Shown here in pieces: positions 36,145-44,650 of a DNA stretch of 64,000 nucleotides. Where the stretch lies: assembly GCF_024359545.1 (NCBI RefSeq), contig NZ_JAKQZG010000001.1:62001-126000 (forward strand), read 5' to 3'. Within the stretch, counting starts at the first letter, position 1. Each line of letters begins with the position of its first letter. Origin of the DNA: Jiella marina (GTDB lineage Bacteria > Pseudomonadota > Alphaproteobacteria > Rhizobiales > Rhizobiaceae). The notes below the pieces were generated by a model. It was not told where the DNA came from, ran no database searches, and worked only from the letters and a program-made list of their open reading frames with translations. Position numbers and translations under genes: made by a program.

Positions 36145-36870
36145 TCAGTACTCCTGCCGGGTGGGCGTCACGACCATTTCCTGGATCAGGACGTTCTGCG
36201 GCATGTTGTAGGCAAACAGGATCATCTCGGCGACGTGGTCGGCCGAGATGCCGCCTTCGATCCGCTGCTTGTTCGCCTTGTAATTGGCGAGGGTCTGCTG
36301 GTCCGTGACATGGTCGAGGACCTCGGTCTCGATGATGCCGGGCGACAGAACGACGACACGCACGTCATGCGGCGCGAGCTGCTCGCGCAGGGACTCCGAC
36401 ACGGCGTGGACGAAGAACTTGGTGCCGCAATAGATCGTGTGATCCGGATAGACCTTCCGCCCGGCGATGGAACTCATCATGAAGATCGTGCCGCGACGGC
36501 GGTCCTTCATGCCGTTCATCACCGGATAGACCGTGTTCATCAGGCCCTTGGCGTTGATGTCGATCGTCTCGTCCCATTCGGCGGGATCCTGGTTGAAGAT
36601 GTTGCCGAGGCGCGCGATACCGGCATTGGCGAACATCACGTCGGTCGGTCCGAACCGTTCCTCGCCCTCGGCGACGGCGCGCACGACCGCGTCGCGGTCG
36701 CGCACGTCGACCTCGGCGAGATGGGCGTTCGGCAGGTCGAGCGCTTCCATGCGGTCCCGGCGCCGGGCCATGAGAAGAAGCGGGTGTCCGGCCTTGGCGA
36801 AGGCGCGGGCAGTCGCTGCGCCAATCCCCGAGGAGGCGCCGGTGATCGCGACGAGCGGTTTGTCGGTCAT
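36145..36870 (-). CDS. Short-chain dehydrogenase/reductase (YdfG/serine-dehydrogenase-like)
   Basis: 241 residues. T-G-A-S-S-G-I-G-A-A-T-A-R at the N terminus, F-A-N-A-G-I-A-R and the catalytic M-M-S-S-I-A-G...Y-C-G-T-K motifs identify a classical SDR of the NADP 3-hydroxy-acid dehydrogenase type. It lies 4 bases upstream of the FGGY kinase gene, so it may oxidise the imported polyol before phosphorylation. Confidence 0.9.
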   Translation of the reverse strand: MTDKPLVAITGASSGIGAATARAFAKAGHPLLLMARRRDRMEALDLPNAHLAEVDVRDRDAVVRAVAEGEERFGPTDVMFANAGIARLGNIFNQDPAEWDETIDINAKGLMNTVYPVMNGMKDRRRGTIFMMSSIAGRKVYPDHTIYCGTKFFVHAVSESLREQLAPHDVRVVVLSPGIIETEVLDHVTDQQTLANYKANKQRIEGGISADHVAEMILFAYNMPQNVLIQEMVVTPTRQEY

Positions 36871-36946
36871 GAGGGTCGGTCCGGTGATTTCGGGAAGTTG
36901 AAAGATCGGCGAGGCAGGCGACCTGGCATCGCCATCTCGGGATACG

Positions 36947-36976
36947 TCGTCCGCCCGAAGAACGCCGGGCGGACGA
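36947..36976 (-). terminator. Intercistronic hairpin downstream of the polyol-binding-protein gene
   Basis: A perfect 11-bp stem (tcgtccgcccg / cgggcggacga) with an 8-base loop in the 206-base gap between the binding-protein stop and the SDR start. Same placement as the hairpins after the other binding-protein genes. Confidence 0.6.
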
Positions 36977-37076
36977 GGCCTGCGGCCCGCTCACGAGGCC
37001 CGGGAGGAGGTGGCCGGATCTCGTTCGCCCGGCCGCCTCGTAAGCGAGCTCTCAGAAGTGTGTCCCAAAGGGACGA

Positions 37077-38591
37077 TCAGCTTGCGAGCAGATTGTCGAC
37101 GCTCTGCTTGATCGTATCCATGACCGTCTTCGGGTCGTCATATTCACCGGCCCAGAAGCGGCCGAGTTCGACCGGAATGATGTCGTTCGAGATCTCCGTC
37201 CACTCGGGCAGATCCGGCTCGGAGCCCATATGGTTGGCGATCGTCTCGCGCACGGCGTCGAGATGGCGCGTGGTGCCCGGGATGCCGACCTTGGCGTTCG
37301 CCTTGACGCGCGGGTCGTCATAGACGGACGAGCGCGTCGGACCGGTGCCGCCGCCAAGAACCGTGATCCAGACCTGCGTCTCGGGTGCGGTCGCCCACTG
37401 GGCGAACAGCCAGGCAGCATCCGGGCTCTTGGAGTATCTCGACACTGCGAGCGATGAACCGCCCTGGTGGCCGACGCCGGGGATCTCGCCATAGCCAGTC
37501 TCATCGACCGCGCGCAGCGAGTTTGCCTTCGGCGGCACGGTGGCCTCCATCAGACCGGCGACGTTCGAGCCGTTCGGCGAATCCCAGGAGGGGAAGAACT
37601 CGCCCCAGGAGATCAGCTGTCCGGCGATGCCCTGCGCGACCGACTGGCCCTGACCGTCCCAGGTCCAGGAGGTCACGGCGTCCGGCATGTTCTTCTTCAG
37701 CTCGATCCAGTAGTTCATCGCCTCGATGCCGGCCTCGTCATTGCCGGTGAACTTGCCGTCCGGCCCGAAGATGGAGCCGCCATGGGCCCAGAGCCAGCAG
37801 GTCCAGTCGCATTCCAGCGAATAGTGGCCGGACTTCATCTGGCCGGTGGTGCCGTAGATCTCCGGCGCCTTTGCCTTCATGATCGTCTGGGCATTGGAGA
37901 GGTATTCCGCCATGGTCGTGGCGGGCTTCAGGCCGAGCTCTTCATAGAGGTCGCGGCGGTACATCTGGATGAAGATCGGGATGTCATAGGGAACGCCGAC
38001 CATGACGCCGTCATACATCGAGATACCGTCGACGAGGGCCGGCAGGAAGTCGTCGATATTGTAGTTCGGCATCGCCAGGTCGGCGTTCGATTCGTACTTC
38101 TCGCGGGGGTCCACGACGTCGCCGGAGAAGGCGGCCATCCAGGACTGGTCGAGATAGTAAAGGTCGTAGGTGCCGAGGCCGGAGGCGACGTCGAGGGTCA
38201 GCTTCTGCAGCACCTGTTCGAGCGGCAGGGTCTCGATCTCGACATTGATGCCGGTCGTCTCGGTGAAATAGCCCTTGAGCGCCGAGTTGATCGCGTTGGA
38301 GGGCGGGGTCGACTCGGTGGCGAGCCGGATGGTCTGACCGGCGAAAGGCTTGGCGGCTTCCTTCAGCCAGTTGGTCATGTCCTCCGGCCACTCGATGTTC
38401 TGTTCCTGAGCCCGGGCCGGGCTGATCAGGCCGAGACCGGACCGCGCCGAGAGATGCGAATAGGCGCCGAGCGCACCAGCGCCGAGACCGAGCTTGGCGG
38501 CCGAGCGCAGGAAGCTGCGCCGATCCATCTGTCCGCGCGCGAAGCGATCGGTCAGGGATGCGAGCCAGAGTTTGCGATCCACTGGATTCAT
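37077..38591 (-). CDS. Polyol/sugar ABC transporter substrate-binding protein
   Basis: 504 residues, longer than typical family 1 binding proteins. The N terminus has a twin-arginine signal M-D-R-R-S-F-L-R-S-A-A-K-L-G-L-G followed by a hydrophobic stretch and A-R-A-Q near residue 63, so Tat export is expected. The mature part contains I-R-L-A-T-E-S-T-P-P-S-N-A, E-T-L-P-L-E-Q-V-L-Q-K-L-T-L-D and W-L-F-A-Q-W-A-T-A-P-E-T-Q, as in polyol/sugar-binding proteins of rhizobia. The ATG has GGGAGGAA upstream. Third gene of the operon after the two permeases. Confidence 0.9.
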   Translation of the reverse strand: MNPVDRKLWLASLTDRFARGQMDRRSFLRSAAKLGLGAGALGAYSHLSARSGLGLISPARAQEQNIEWPEDMTNWLKEAAKPFAGQTIRLATESTPPSNAINSALKGYFTETTGINVEIETLPLEQVLQKLTLDVASGLGTYDLYYLDQSWMAAFSGDVVDPREKYESNADLAMPNYNIDDFLPALVDGISMYDGVMVGVPYDIPIFIQMYRRDLYEELGLKPATTMAEYLSNAQTIMKAKAPEIYGTTGQMKSGHYSLECDWTCWLWAHGGSIFGPDGKFTGNDEAGIEAMNYWIELKKNMPDAVTSWTWDGQGQSVAQGIAGQLISWGEFFPSWDSPNGSNVAGLMEATVPPKANSLRAVDETGYGEIPGVGHQGGSSLAVSRYSKSPDAAWLFAQWATAPETQVWITVLGGGTGPTRSSVYDDPRVKANAKVGIPGTTRHLDAVRETIANHMGSEPDLPEWTEISNDIIPVELGRFWAGEYDDPKTVMDTIKQSVDNLLAS

Positions 38592-38728
38592 ATCTTTCCT
38601 CCCAATTTGGCGAACAGGAGTTCGCCCAGAACGCACGGACCGGTCCCGTGCAGACCTTTGGCGGGATCGTCTTGCGATCGCGCCGGCCCGGTGCTGCCTC
38701 CTAAGAAGCCCGGGCCCGATTCCTCCCG

Positions 38729-39604
38729 TCACTGCTTCAGTGAACCGAGCGTCAGCCCGCGCACGAGATTGCGCTGGACGAGGAGAATGAAGATGAAGGC
38801 GGGGATCATTGCCGCCGTGCCGAGCGCGGCCATGTTGCCCCAGGCCGTACCGGTCGACGTCACGAAGGTCGAGGCTGCAACGGGTACTGTCTTGAACGAG
38901 GTCTGGGTCAGCGTCAGCACGAACAGGAACTCGGTCCAGGAAAAGACGAAGCACAGAACCGCCGTCGCCGCGACACCGCCGAGGGCCATGGGCATGACGA
39001 TCTTGCGAAAGATCAGGACTCGGCTCGCGCCGTCGATGAGCGCCGCCTCGTCGATCTCGGTCGGAATGTCATCGAAGAAGGATTTGAGCAGCAGCACCGC
39101 CAGCGGCAGGTTCATCAGCGCGTGTGCGAGGATGATGCCCGTATAGGTGTCGAGCAGGCCGAAATTCTTGTAGATGAAGAACATCGGAATGGCGATCGCC
39201 ACCGGTGGCATCATCCGCGTCGACAGCACGAAAAAGACGAAGTGATGCTGGCCGCGAATGCGCATACGCGACAGCGCGTAGGAGGCGAGCGTCGCCACGA
39301 TGACCGTCAAGAGCGTTGACAGGACAGCGATGACGATCGAGGCCCAGAGATTGGGCAACATGTAGAAATTGCCGCCGCCGGGCAGCACTTCGAGGCCCTT
39401 GTCGAAGCCGAAGGAAATGCCGAACACCTCTTCGAAGGAGGAGAGGTTCCAGTTGAAGTCGAAGAGCTTCGGGGGCAGGGCGAAGATGTCCCGCTCCGGT
39501 TTGAAGGCGACGGTGATCCAGTAATAGATCGGGAAGGCGAAGAGCGCGACGAGCAGCCAGGCCACGACCGCCCGCACCACCTCGCGCGAGGTCGAACCCA
39601 TCAT
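38729..39604 (-). CDS. Polyol/sugar ABC transporter permease (CUT1, MalG type)
   Basis: 291 residues, six helices; docking loop E-A-A-L-I-D-G-A-S-R-V-L-I-F-R-K-I-V-M-P and C-terminal G-L-T-L-G-S-L-K-Q as in MalG/SmoG-like permeases. Two adjacent ATG codons could start it. It has a long first periplasmic loop (about residues 40-85). It follows the MalF-type permease by 43 bases. Confidence 0.93.
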   Translation of the reverse strand: MMGSTSREVVRAVVAWLLVALFAFPIYYWITVAFKPERDIFALPPKLFDFNWNLSSFEEVFGISFGFDKGLEVLPGGGNFYMLPNLWASIVIAVLSTLLTVIVATLASYALSRMRIRGQHHFVFFVLSTRMMPPVAIAIPMFFIYKNFGLLDTYTGIILAHALMNLPLAVLLLKSFFDDIPTEIDEAALIDGASRVLIFRKIVMPMALGGVAATAVLCFVFSWTEFLFVLTLTQTSFKTVPVAASTFVTSTGTAWGNMAALGTAAMIPAFIFILLVQRNLVRGLTLGSLKQ

Positions 39605-39647
39605 GATCGTCTCCGGTCGGTTCTGTGAAGGATCATCATGCGCGCCC

Positions 39648-40622
39648 TCACCATTTCAGTTTCGCAGCCCAGACGAACAGGTTCGCCGAGACCACGATGA
39701 TGAACAGGGTGAACAGGCTGAGCGCCGCGCCATAGCCCCATTTGATGAAGGAGAAGGTCTGCTGCCAGGCGTAGAGTGACAGCGTGTACGTGGCCGTGCC
39801 CGGCCCGCCGCTCGTCATCACATAGACGTAGTCGAACATGCGGAAGAGATCGATGCCGCGAATGAGAACTGCGATCGCGATGACCTTCCACATCATCGGC
39901 AAGGTCAGGCGGGTGAAGGTCTGGAAGACGTTCGCCCCGTCGATCATGGCGCTCTCGAAGGGCTCTTTCGGCAGGGCCCGAAGCCCGGCGAGGAAGATCA
40001 AGACCATGAACGGCGTCCATTGCCAGACGTCGGCCAGGATCACGCCCCAGAGCGCAAGCGTCGGATCGGACAGGATCGCGCCGCTGCCGTCCATGATTCC
40101 GAGACTCTTCAGCACGAAGGGCAGAAGGCCGAACTGCGGATCTTCCATCAGAAGAAACATCATGCCGGTGATCGCGGGCGGCACGACGAGCGTGAGCGTC
40201 AGAACACCGCGCAGCAGGCCGAAGCCCGGCGCGTCCGAATCGAGAAGCAAAGCCAGGATCATGCCGAGCACGATCTGAATGGCGAGACAGATGCCCGTGT
40301 AGAGCAGCGTCACCTGCAGCGCTTCCCACATGCGGCTGTCGGCGAACATCGTCGCCCAGTTCTCGAAGCCGACATATTCGAGGCTTCGGCGCCGAGGCAG
40401 GAACTCCTGGAAGCTCAGCCAGATATTGTAGAACAATGGATAGAGCGCGAAGACGCCGAGCATGGTGATTAGCGGCGCAAGCCACGGCCATGGCGTGTCG
40501 GACAGGAATTTGCGCCTGCGCGTCGACCTTGCCGCGCCGCCCATGGACGGTGGAACGTCGGCCGCCATGCGGCCCGTCAGATCGCCCGCATGAGCGATCT
40601 GCAGCCCCGACCGAATCGTCAT
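39648..40622 (-). CDS. Polyol/sugar ABC transporter permease (CUT1, MalF type)
   Basis: 324 residues from the chosen ATG (M-T-I-R-S-G). A cytoplasmic N-terminal tail of about 50 residues precedes helix 1 (W-P-W-L-A-P-L-I-T-M-L-G-V). Docking loop E-S-A-M-I-D-G-A-N-V-F-Q-T-F-T-R-L-T-L-P. An ATG at 40568 (M-A-A-D-V-P) is an alternative; the longer frame to 40715 would enter the promoter. First gene of the eight-gene minus-strand operon and divergent from the SorC regulator. Confidence 0.9.
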   Translation of the reverse strand: MTIRSGLQIAHAGDLTGRMAADVPPSMGGAARSTRRRKFLSDTPWPWLAPLITMLGVFALYPLFYNIWLSFQEFLPRRRSLEYVGFENWATMFADSRMWEALQVTLLYTGICLAIQIVLGMILALLLDSDAPGFGLLRGVLTLTLVVPPAITGMMFLLMEDPQFGLLPFVLKSLGIMDGSGAILSDPTLALWGVILADVWQWTPFMVLIFLAGLRALPKEPFESAMIDGANVFQTFTRLTLPMMWKVIAIAVLIRGIDLFRMFDYVYVMTSGGPGTATYTLSLYAWQQTFSFIKWGYGAALSLFTLFIIVVSANLFVWAAKLKW

Positions 40623-40734
40623 TGCCTCAGTTCGGGCCAAGCCCGTTCCTCCCAGAACCCAGATGGTCCAATTCCATGCACCGACACCGGTGCCTCCCGA
40701 GCGGGAAGGTTGCACAGACGCTTCCCTCTGGCAA

Positions 40735-40766
40735 GATCAAATGATAACGTTCAAAATCATTCGATC
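40735..40766. promoter_or_regulatory. Inverted repeat between the polyol operon and sorC (candidate SorC-family operator)
   Basis: gatcaaatgat and atcattcgatc form arms matching at 10 of 11 positions, separated by 10 bases (centre 40750/40751). The element sits in an A/T-rich patch between the divergent genes, about 110 bases upstream of the permease start and 75 bases upstream of the preferred regulator start. SorC/EryD-type regulators bind long interrupted dyads of this kind; binding here is inferred. Confidence 0.55.
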
Positions 40767-40840
40767 ATCGAGCGGTGTCGGAGCGACTTGAGGTCGTCAT
40801 TTTGCGGGGGGAGGCGAGCGCGGTGCGGCAGCAGGCTGAT

Positions 40841-41806
40841 ATGTCGGCGAACGACGGCGCGGCCTGGCCCGAGCAACTCGCGGTGCGTGTCGCCTGGTGC
40901 TACTACATGCTGGGTCTCACCCAGGCGCAGGTGGCCGAGCGGCTGGAGATCCCGCGCATGCGCGTCAATCGCCTGCTTGCCCAGGCCCGCGAGCGGGGCC
41001 TTGTCAGTATTTCGATCCATTCCCGGCTGACGGAAAACATCGAGCTCGAGGAGCAGCTGTGCGAGCGTTTCGGCCTCGTGAGGGCCCATGTGGCTCTTGC
41101 CGAGCCACCGATCGCCGATCGCGAGGATCCGGCCCTGGCCGAATTGCTGGGACGGGTCGCCGCGCCGATCGTCGAAAAGCTGATCGTTCCGGGCATGGTC
41201 ATCGGAGTAGGGTGGGGAAACACGCTGCGAGCGCTTGCAAACGCCATGGTGGCGCGGCCCACCGGAAGCGAGGTCTCGGTCATTTCCATGGTCGGATCGC
41301 TGAACCGCCGATCCTCGATCGACGCCTACGAGGCTTCGACGCCATTTGCCCAGAAGCTGGGGGCCGAGTGTTTCTATCTGGCGGTTCCCCTGATCTGCGA
41401 CAGCGCCGAGAGCCGGCAGGCGATCGTCAGCCAGCCCGCGATTGTCGAAATGATGGAGCGGGCTCGCCATGCCGATCTCGCCATGCTGTCGGTCGGCGGC
41501 CCGGCCACCGGAACCGTCGCCCAGACCGGGCTCGTCGAGGCAGATGAACTGGCCGAGCTGCAGGCCGCCGGGGCGGTGGGAAATTTCCTCGGTCATTACA
41601 TCGACGCCGACGCACGCGTGGTCGATCACCCGGTCAACGACCGGGTCGTCGGGCTGCGCCCGGAGGAGCTTGCCGGCGTCGGGCACCGGGTGATGGTCTC
41701 CGGCGGTCCGCTGAAATTGGCGGGCCTGAGGGCCGTGCTCCAGGCCGGGCTCGCCAGCGAACTCGTCACCGATCAGGACAGCGCCCGCCGCCTGCTTTCG
41801 CCCTGA
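40841..41806 (+). CDS. SorC-family (EryD-like) sugar-binding transcriptional regulator
   Basis: 321 residues from this ATG; in-frame GTG codons at 40823 and 40775 are possible earlier starts. An N-terminal helix-turn-helix (L-A-V-R-V-A-W-C-Y-Y-M-L-G-L-T-Q-A-Q-V-A-E-R-L, with I-P-R-M-R-V-N-R-L-L as recognition helix) is followed by the SorC sugar-phosphate-binding domain with G-V-G-W-G-N-T-L and L-S-V-G-G-P. Members such as EryD and SmoC control polyol operons in Rhizobiales and respond to polyol or sugar phosphates. It is divergent from the ABC/kinase/dehydrogenase operon and leads the plus-strand unit with the class II aldolase. Confidence 0.9.
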   Translation: MSANDGAAWPEQLAVRVAWCYYMLGLTQAQVAERLEIPRMRVNRLLAQARERGLVSISIHSRLTENIELEEQLCERFGLVRAHVALAEPPIADREDPALAELLGRVAAPIVEKLIVPGMVIGVGWGNTLRALANAMVARPTGSEVSVISMVGSLNRRSSIDAYEASTPFAQKLGAECFYLAVPLICDSAESRQAIVSQPAIVEMMERARHADLAMLSVGGPATGTVAQTGLVEADELAELQAAGAVGNFLGHYIDADARVVDHPVNDRVVGLRPEELAGVGHRVMVSGGPLKLAGLRAVLQAGLASELVTDQDSARRLLSP

Positions 41807-41886
41807 ACCGGCAAGCCCGGATGCCCTCGGTCGAGCGGTATCCGATCCACTCTCAATACCACCCACGAAAAAAAGGACAAGAACCA

Positions 41887-42543
41887 ATGGACGACGCCGA
41901 AAGAGCGCTTCGCGGAGACATCGTCAGGGCGTGCCAGACGATGGACCGGCGCGGCATCAATCAGGGCACCTCGGGCAATATTTCGGTGCGCTGGAAGGAC
42001 GGGCTTCTGATCACGCCGTCGGGTCTTGCCTACGACACGATGGCGCCGGAGGACATCATCTTCCTCGACATGGACGGCACCGCGACCGGCCCGCACAATC
42101 CATCCTCCGAATGGCGGTTCCATCGCGACATTCTGCGTGATCGCAGCAATTTCAACGCCGTGGTCCACGCCCATCCGACCTATTGCACGGCGGTCTCGAT
42201 CACCAATCGCGACGTGCCGGCGGTCCATTACATGATCGCGGCGGCAGGCGGCCCGACCGTGCGCTGCGCGCCCTACGCCACCTTCGGAACGGAAGAGCTT
42301 TCGGCGAACGCCCTGGCGGCGCTCGAAGGACGCTCGGCCTGCCTCCTCGCCAATCACGGCCTGATTGCCTGCGGACCGTCGCTTGCCAAGGCGACGTGGC
42401 TCGCCGAGGAGATGGAGACTCTCTGCAAGCAGTACGCGGTCGCGCTTCAGATCGGCAAGCCGGTCGTCCTCTCGGACGAGGAGATCGCCCATGTGAAGGA
42501 GAAGTTCAAAGGCTACGGGCCGAAGCGCAAGGATCAGGGCTGA
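41887..42543 (+). CDS. Class II aldolase/adducin family protein (L-fuculose-1-phosphate aldolase-like)
   Basis: 218 residues. Zinc ligands H94-x-H96 (V-V-H-A-H-P-T) and H157 (A-N-H-G-L-I) and the catalytic E75 (S-S-E-W-R-F-H) align with E73, H92, H94 and H155 of FucA. It should cleave a ketose or polyol-derived phosphate to DHAP plus an aldehyde, or epimerise a pentulose phosphate. It follows sorC by 80 bases with AAGGACAAG upstream of the ATG. Its 3' end overlaps the convergent HAD phosphatase gene by 10 bases. Confidence 0.9.
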   Translation: MDDAERALRGDIVRACQTMDRRGINQGTSGNISVRWKDGLLITPSGLAYDTMAPEDIIFLDMDGTATGPHNPSSEWRFHRDILRDRSNFNAVVHAHPTYCTAVSITNRDVPAVHYMIAAAGGPTVRCAPYATFGTEELSANALAALEGRSACLLANHGLIACGPSLAKATWLAEEMETLCKQYAVALQIGKPVVLSDEEIAHVKEKFKGYGPKRKDQG

Positions 42544-43202
42544 GCCGGCGCCGAAGTTTCGAGGAGGAGGGCGCCGTCATGGGCGATCGCGGGGCGCAAA
42601 TGTTCGTAGTCGCGGACGTTCGGTTCGTGAGTGACATGCGCATCGTTCTGAAAACCCGTGATCGCGATCACCGAGGCGCCCGCCGCCTTGCCGGCCTCGA
42701 TGCCGGCGGGGCTGTCCTCGAAGACTAGGCAGTCCTCGACCGGAACGCCCAGCCGCTCGGCGGCAAGGCGAAAGCCGTCGGGCGCGGGCTTGCCCCGGGT
42801 CACGTCCTCCGCGGCGACAATGACTTCGGGGATCGTCAGGCCTGCCGCTGCCATGCGTCGTTCGGCAAGCGGCCGCAACGCCGACGTCACGACCGCCCAA
42901 CGCTCCGGCGGCAGCGCCGCCAGAAAGGCCGCGATGCCGGCTGCGGATTCGATACCGTCCGTATCGGCCATCTCGGCTTCGAAGATCCACTGGGATTCCG
43001 CCTCGACGTCGATGCCCGGAATCCCCTGTTGCGCGATGGTGTCGGCGGCGCGCTTGCCGTGGATCGTCGCGAGAAAGCTCGGCACATCCAGCCCGTGCCG
43101 TTCCGCCCAGCGCGTCCAGACGCGCTCGGTCGCCGCAATCGAAGTCAGGAGCGTGCCGTCCATGTCGAACAGGAAGGCGGCGAAGCGGTTGCGCTGGAAC
43201 AT
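42534..43202 (-). CDS. HAD-family phosphatase / beta-phosphoglucomutase-like hydrolase
   Basis: 222 residues. HAD motif I F-D-M-D-G-T-L-L (D13 nucleophile, D15 acid/base), motif II V-V-T-S-A, and motif III/IV G-K-P-A-P-D-G-F...F-E-D-S-P-A-G-I-E-A-G are intact, with a helical cap between residues 18 and 80. Close to sugar-phosphate phosphatases such as those acting on sorbitol-6-P or 2-deoxyglucose-6-P. It is on the opposite strand from its neighbours and overlaps the aldolase gene end. Probably removes phosphate from a dead-end sugar phosphate of the polyol pathway (inference). Confidence 0.85.
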   Translation of the reverse strand: MFQRNRFAAFLFDMDGTLLTSIAATERVWTRWAERHGLDVPSFLATIHGKRAADTIAQQGIPGIDVEAESQWIFEAEMADTDGIESAAGIAAFLAALPPERWAVVTSALRPLAERRMAAAGLTIPEVIVAAEDVTRGKPAPDGFRLAAERLGVPVEDCLVFEDSPAGIEAGKAAGASVIAITGFQNDAHVTHEPNVRDYEHLRPAIAHDGALLLETSAPAQP

Positions 43203-43481
43203 CGAGAGGTCTGTCTTGATTTCGGGTGGGGTTTCGGCGGCGGGCGCGTCCGGCTGCGGACGGCGTGGGAATTCGGCCTATTACACCGGAAAGGTGGCGG
43301 ACGGATAGGGTCGCTGCCTGAAGGTCACGCTGATCGGGCCGGGACGCTCAATCTCCCACTCAAAGGGAGACCGAAGCAACTGGGCAGGCGCGCATTCTGA
43401 AGCGATCGCCGCAGGCCTGTGAAGACTGAGTTATATATGGCGCCGCCACAATTGGTGCCGGTACTGGGAGGAGCCAAACCG

Positions 43482-44534
43482 ATGAAATCCCTGGTTCTCG
43501 AACGACAGGACGAACTCTCGCTTCGCGATTTCCCGATCGAGAAGCAAGAAGAGACGCTCGGGCCCCGCGACGTGCGCATCAAGCTGCACACCGTCGGCAT
43601 CTGCGGGTCGGACGTCCATTACTACACCCATGGCCGGATCGGCCCCTTCGTCGTCAAGGAGCCGATGATTCTCGGCCATGAAGCCTCAGGGACGGTGATC
43701 GAGACCGGATCGGACGTCACCACGCTGAAGGTGGGCGACCGGGTGTGCATGGAGCCGGGGATCCCCGATCCGAATTCGAAGGCGACGCGGCTCGGCATGT
43801 ACAATGTCGATCCGGCCGTACGCTTCTGGGCGACGCCGCCGGTGCACGGCATCCTGCGGCCGACCTGCGTTCATCCGGAGGGCTTCACCTTCAAGCTCCC
43901 CGATAATGTCAGCTTCGCCGAGGCGGCGATGGTGGAGCCGCTGGCCGTCGGCGTCCACGCCGCGACCAAGGCCCGGATCAAGCCGGGCGACATCGCGCTG
44001 GTCATGGGGGCAGGACCGATCGGCCTCGTCACCGCGCTTTCGGCGCTGGCAGCCGGCTGCGCCCGCGTCTACGTGACCGATCTGGCCGAAAAGAAGCTGG
44101 AGATCGCGGAGGGCCTTTCGAAAGCGATCATCGGCGTCGATGCCGGCAAGGCCGATGTCGTCGAGCGGATCAAGCGCGACACCGACGGCTGGGGATGCGA
44201 CGTCGTCTTCGAGGCGACCGGATCGCCCAAGGCCGCCGCCAGGGTCTTCGAGCCGCTCGCGCCCGGCGGCTGCGTCGTCATGATCGGCGGCCAGCCGGAC
44301 CCGATCTCCTATGATGCCGGGGCCGCGATGGTGCGTGAGGCGCGGGTCGAGAACATCTTCCGCTATGCCCACGTGTTTCCGCGCTGCGTCGCGATGCTGG
44401 CTTCGGGTGCGATCGACGTCAAACCGCTCATTACCCGGACCTTCGATTTCGACGAAAGCGTCGAGGCCTTCGACATCGCCGCTTCGGCGCCGGCGGGCGA
44501 CGTCAAGATGCAGATCGAACTGCCGCAGTCGTGA
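43482..44534 (+). CDS. Zinc-dependent polyol dehydrogenase (xylitol/L-iditol 2-dehydrogenase type)
   Basis: 350 residues. Catalytic zinc motif [11 protein letters not shown] and G-H-E-A-S-G, then G-A-G-P-I-G-L-V-T nucleotide loop and Asp for NAD+. The H-Y-Y-T-H-G-R-I-G segment is characteristic of sorbitol and xylitol dehydrogenases. Unlike many plant and bacterial relatives the structural-zinc cysteine cluster is absent: the region reads [13 protein letters not shown], as in xylitol dehydrogenases of this group. The ATG has GGGAGGAG upstream. It oxidises a polyol to a ketose, feeding the FGGY kinase. Confidence 0.9.
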   Translation: MKSLVLERQDELSLRDFPIEKQEETLGPRDVRIKLHTVGICGSDVHYYTHGRIGPFVVKEPMILGHEASGTVIETGSDVTTLKVGDRVCMEPGIPDPNSKATRLGMYNVDPAVRFWATPPVHGILRPTCVHPEGFTFKLPDNVSFAEAAMVEPLAVGVHAATKARIKPGDIALVMGAGPIGLVTALSALAAGCARVYVTDLAEKKLEIAEGLSKAIIGVDAGKADVVERIKRDTDGWGCDVVFEATGSPKAAARVFEPLAPGGCVVMIGGQPDPISYDAGAAMVREARVENIFRYAHVFPRCVAMLASGAIDVKPLITRTFDFDESVEAFDIAASAPAGDVKMQIELPQS

Positions 44535-44607
44535 TGCGCAAAGGGGCGAATGAGGAAGGCACGTGAACAACGCTCCCCACTCGCCCCATCAGGCAATCTC
44601 CGAGACC

Positions 44608-44636
44608 GATGCCGGCCCGCTATCAGGGCCGGCATC
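44608..44636. terminator. Bidirectional terminator between polyol dehydrogenase and peptide-transporter operon
   Basis: A perfect 11-bp stem gatgccggccc / gggccggcatc with a 7-base loop lies between two convergent genes, followed on the plus strand by cgtcttt. It is well placed to end transcription from both directions. Confidence 0.7.
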
Positions 44637-44650
44637 CGTCTTTCAGCCGG

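Noticed and set aside
35746-37323. 525-codon plus-strand frame opposite the kinase, SDR and binding-protein genes
   Set aside because: Antisense shadow; the minus-strand genes there have intact family motifs.
37467-39146. 559-codon plus-strand frame opposite the polyol-binding protein and permease
   Set aside because: Antisense shadow with low-complexity composition.
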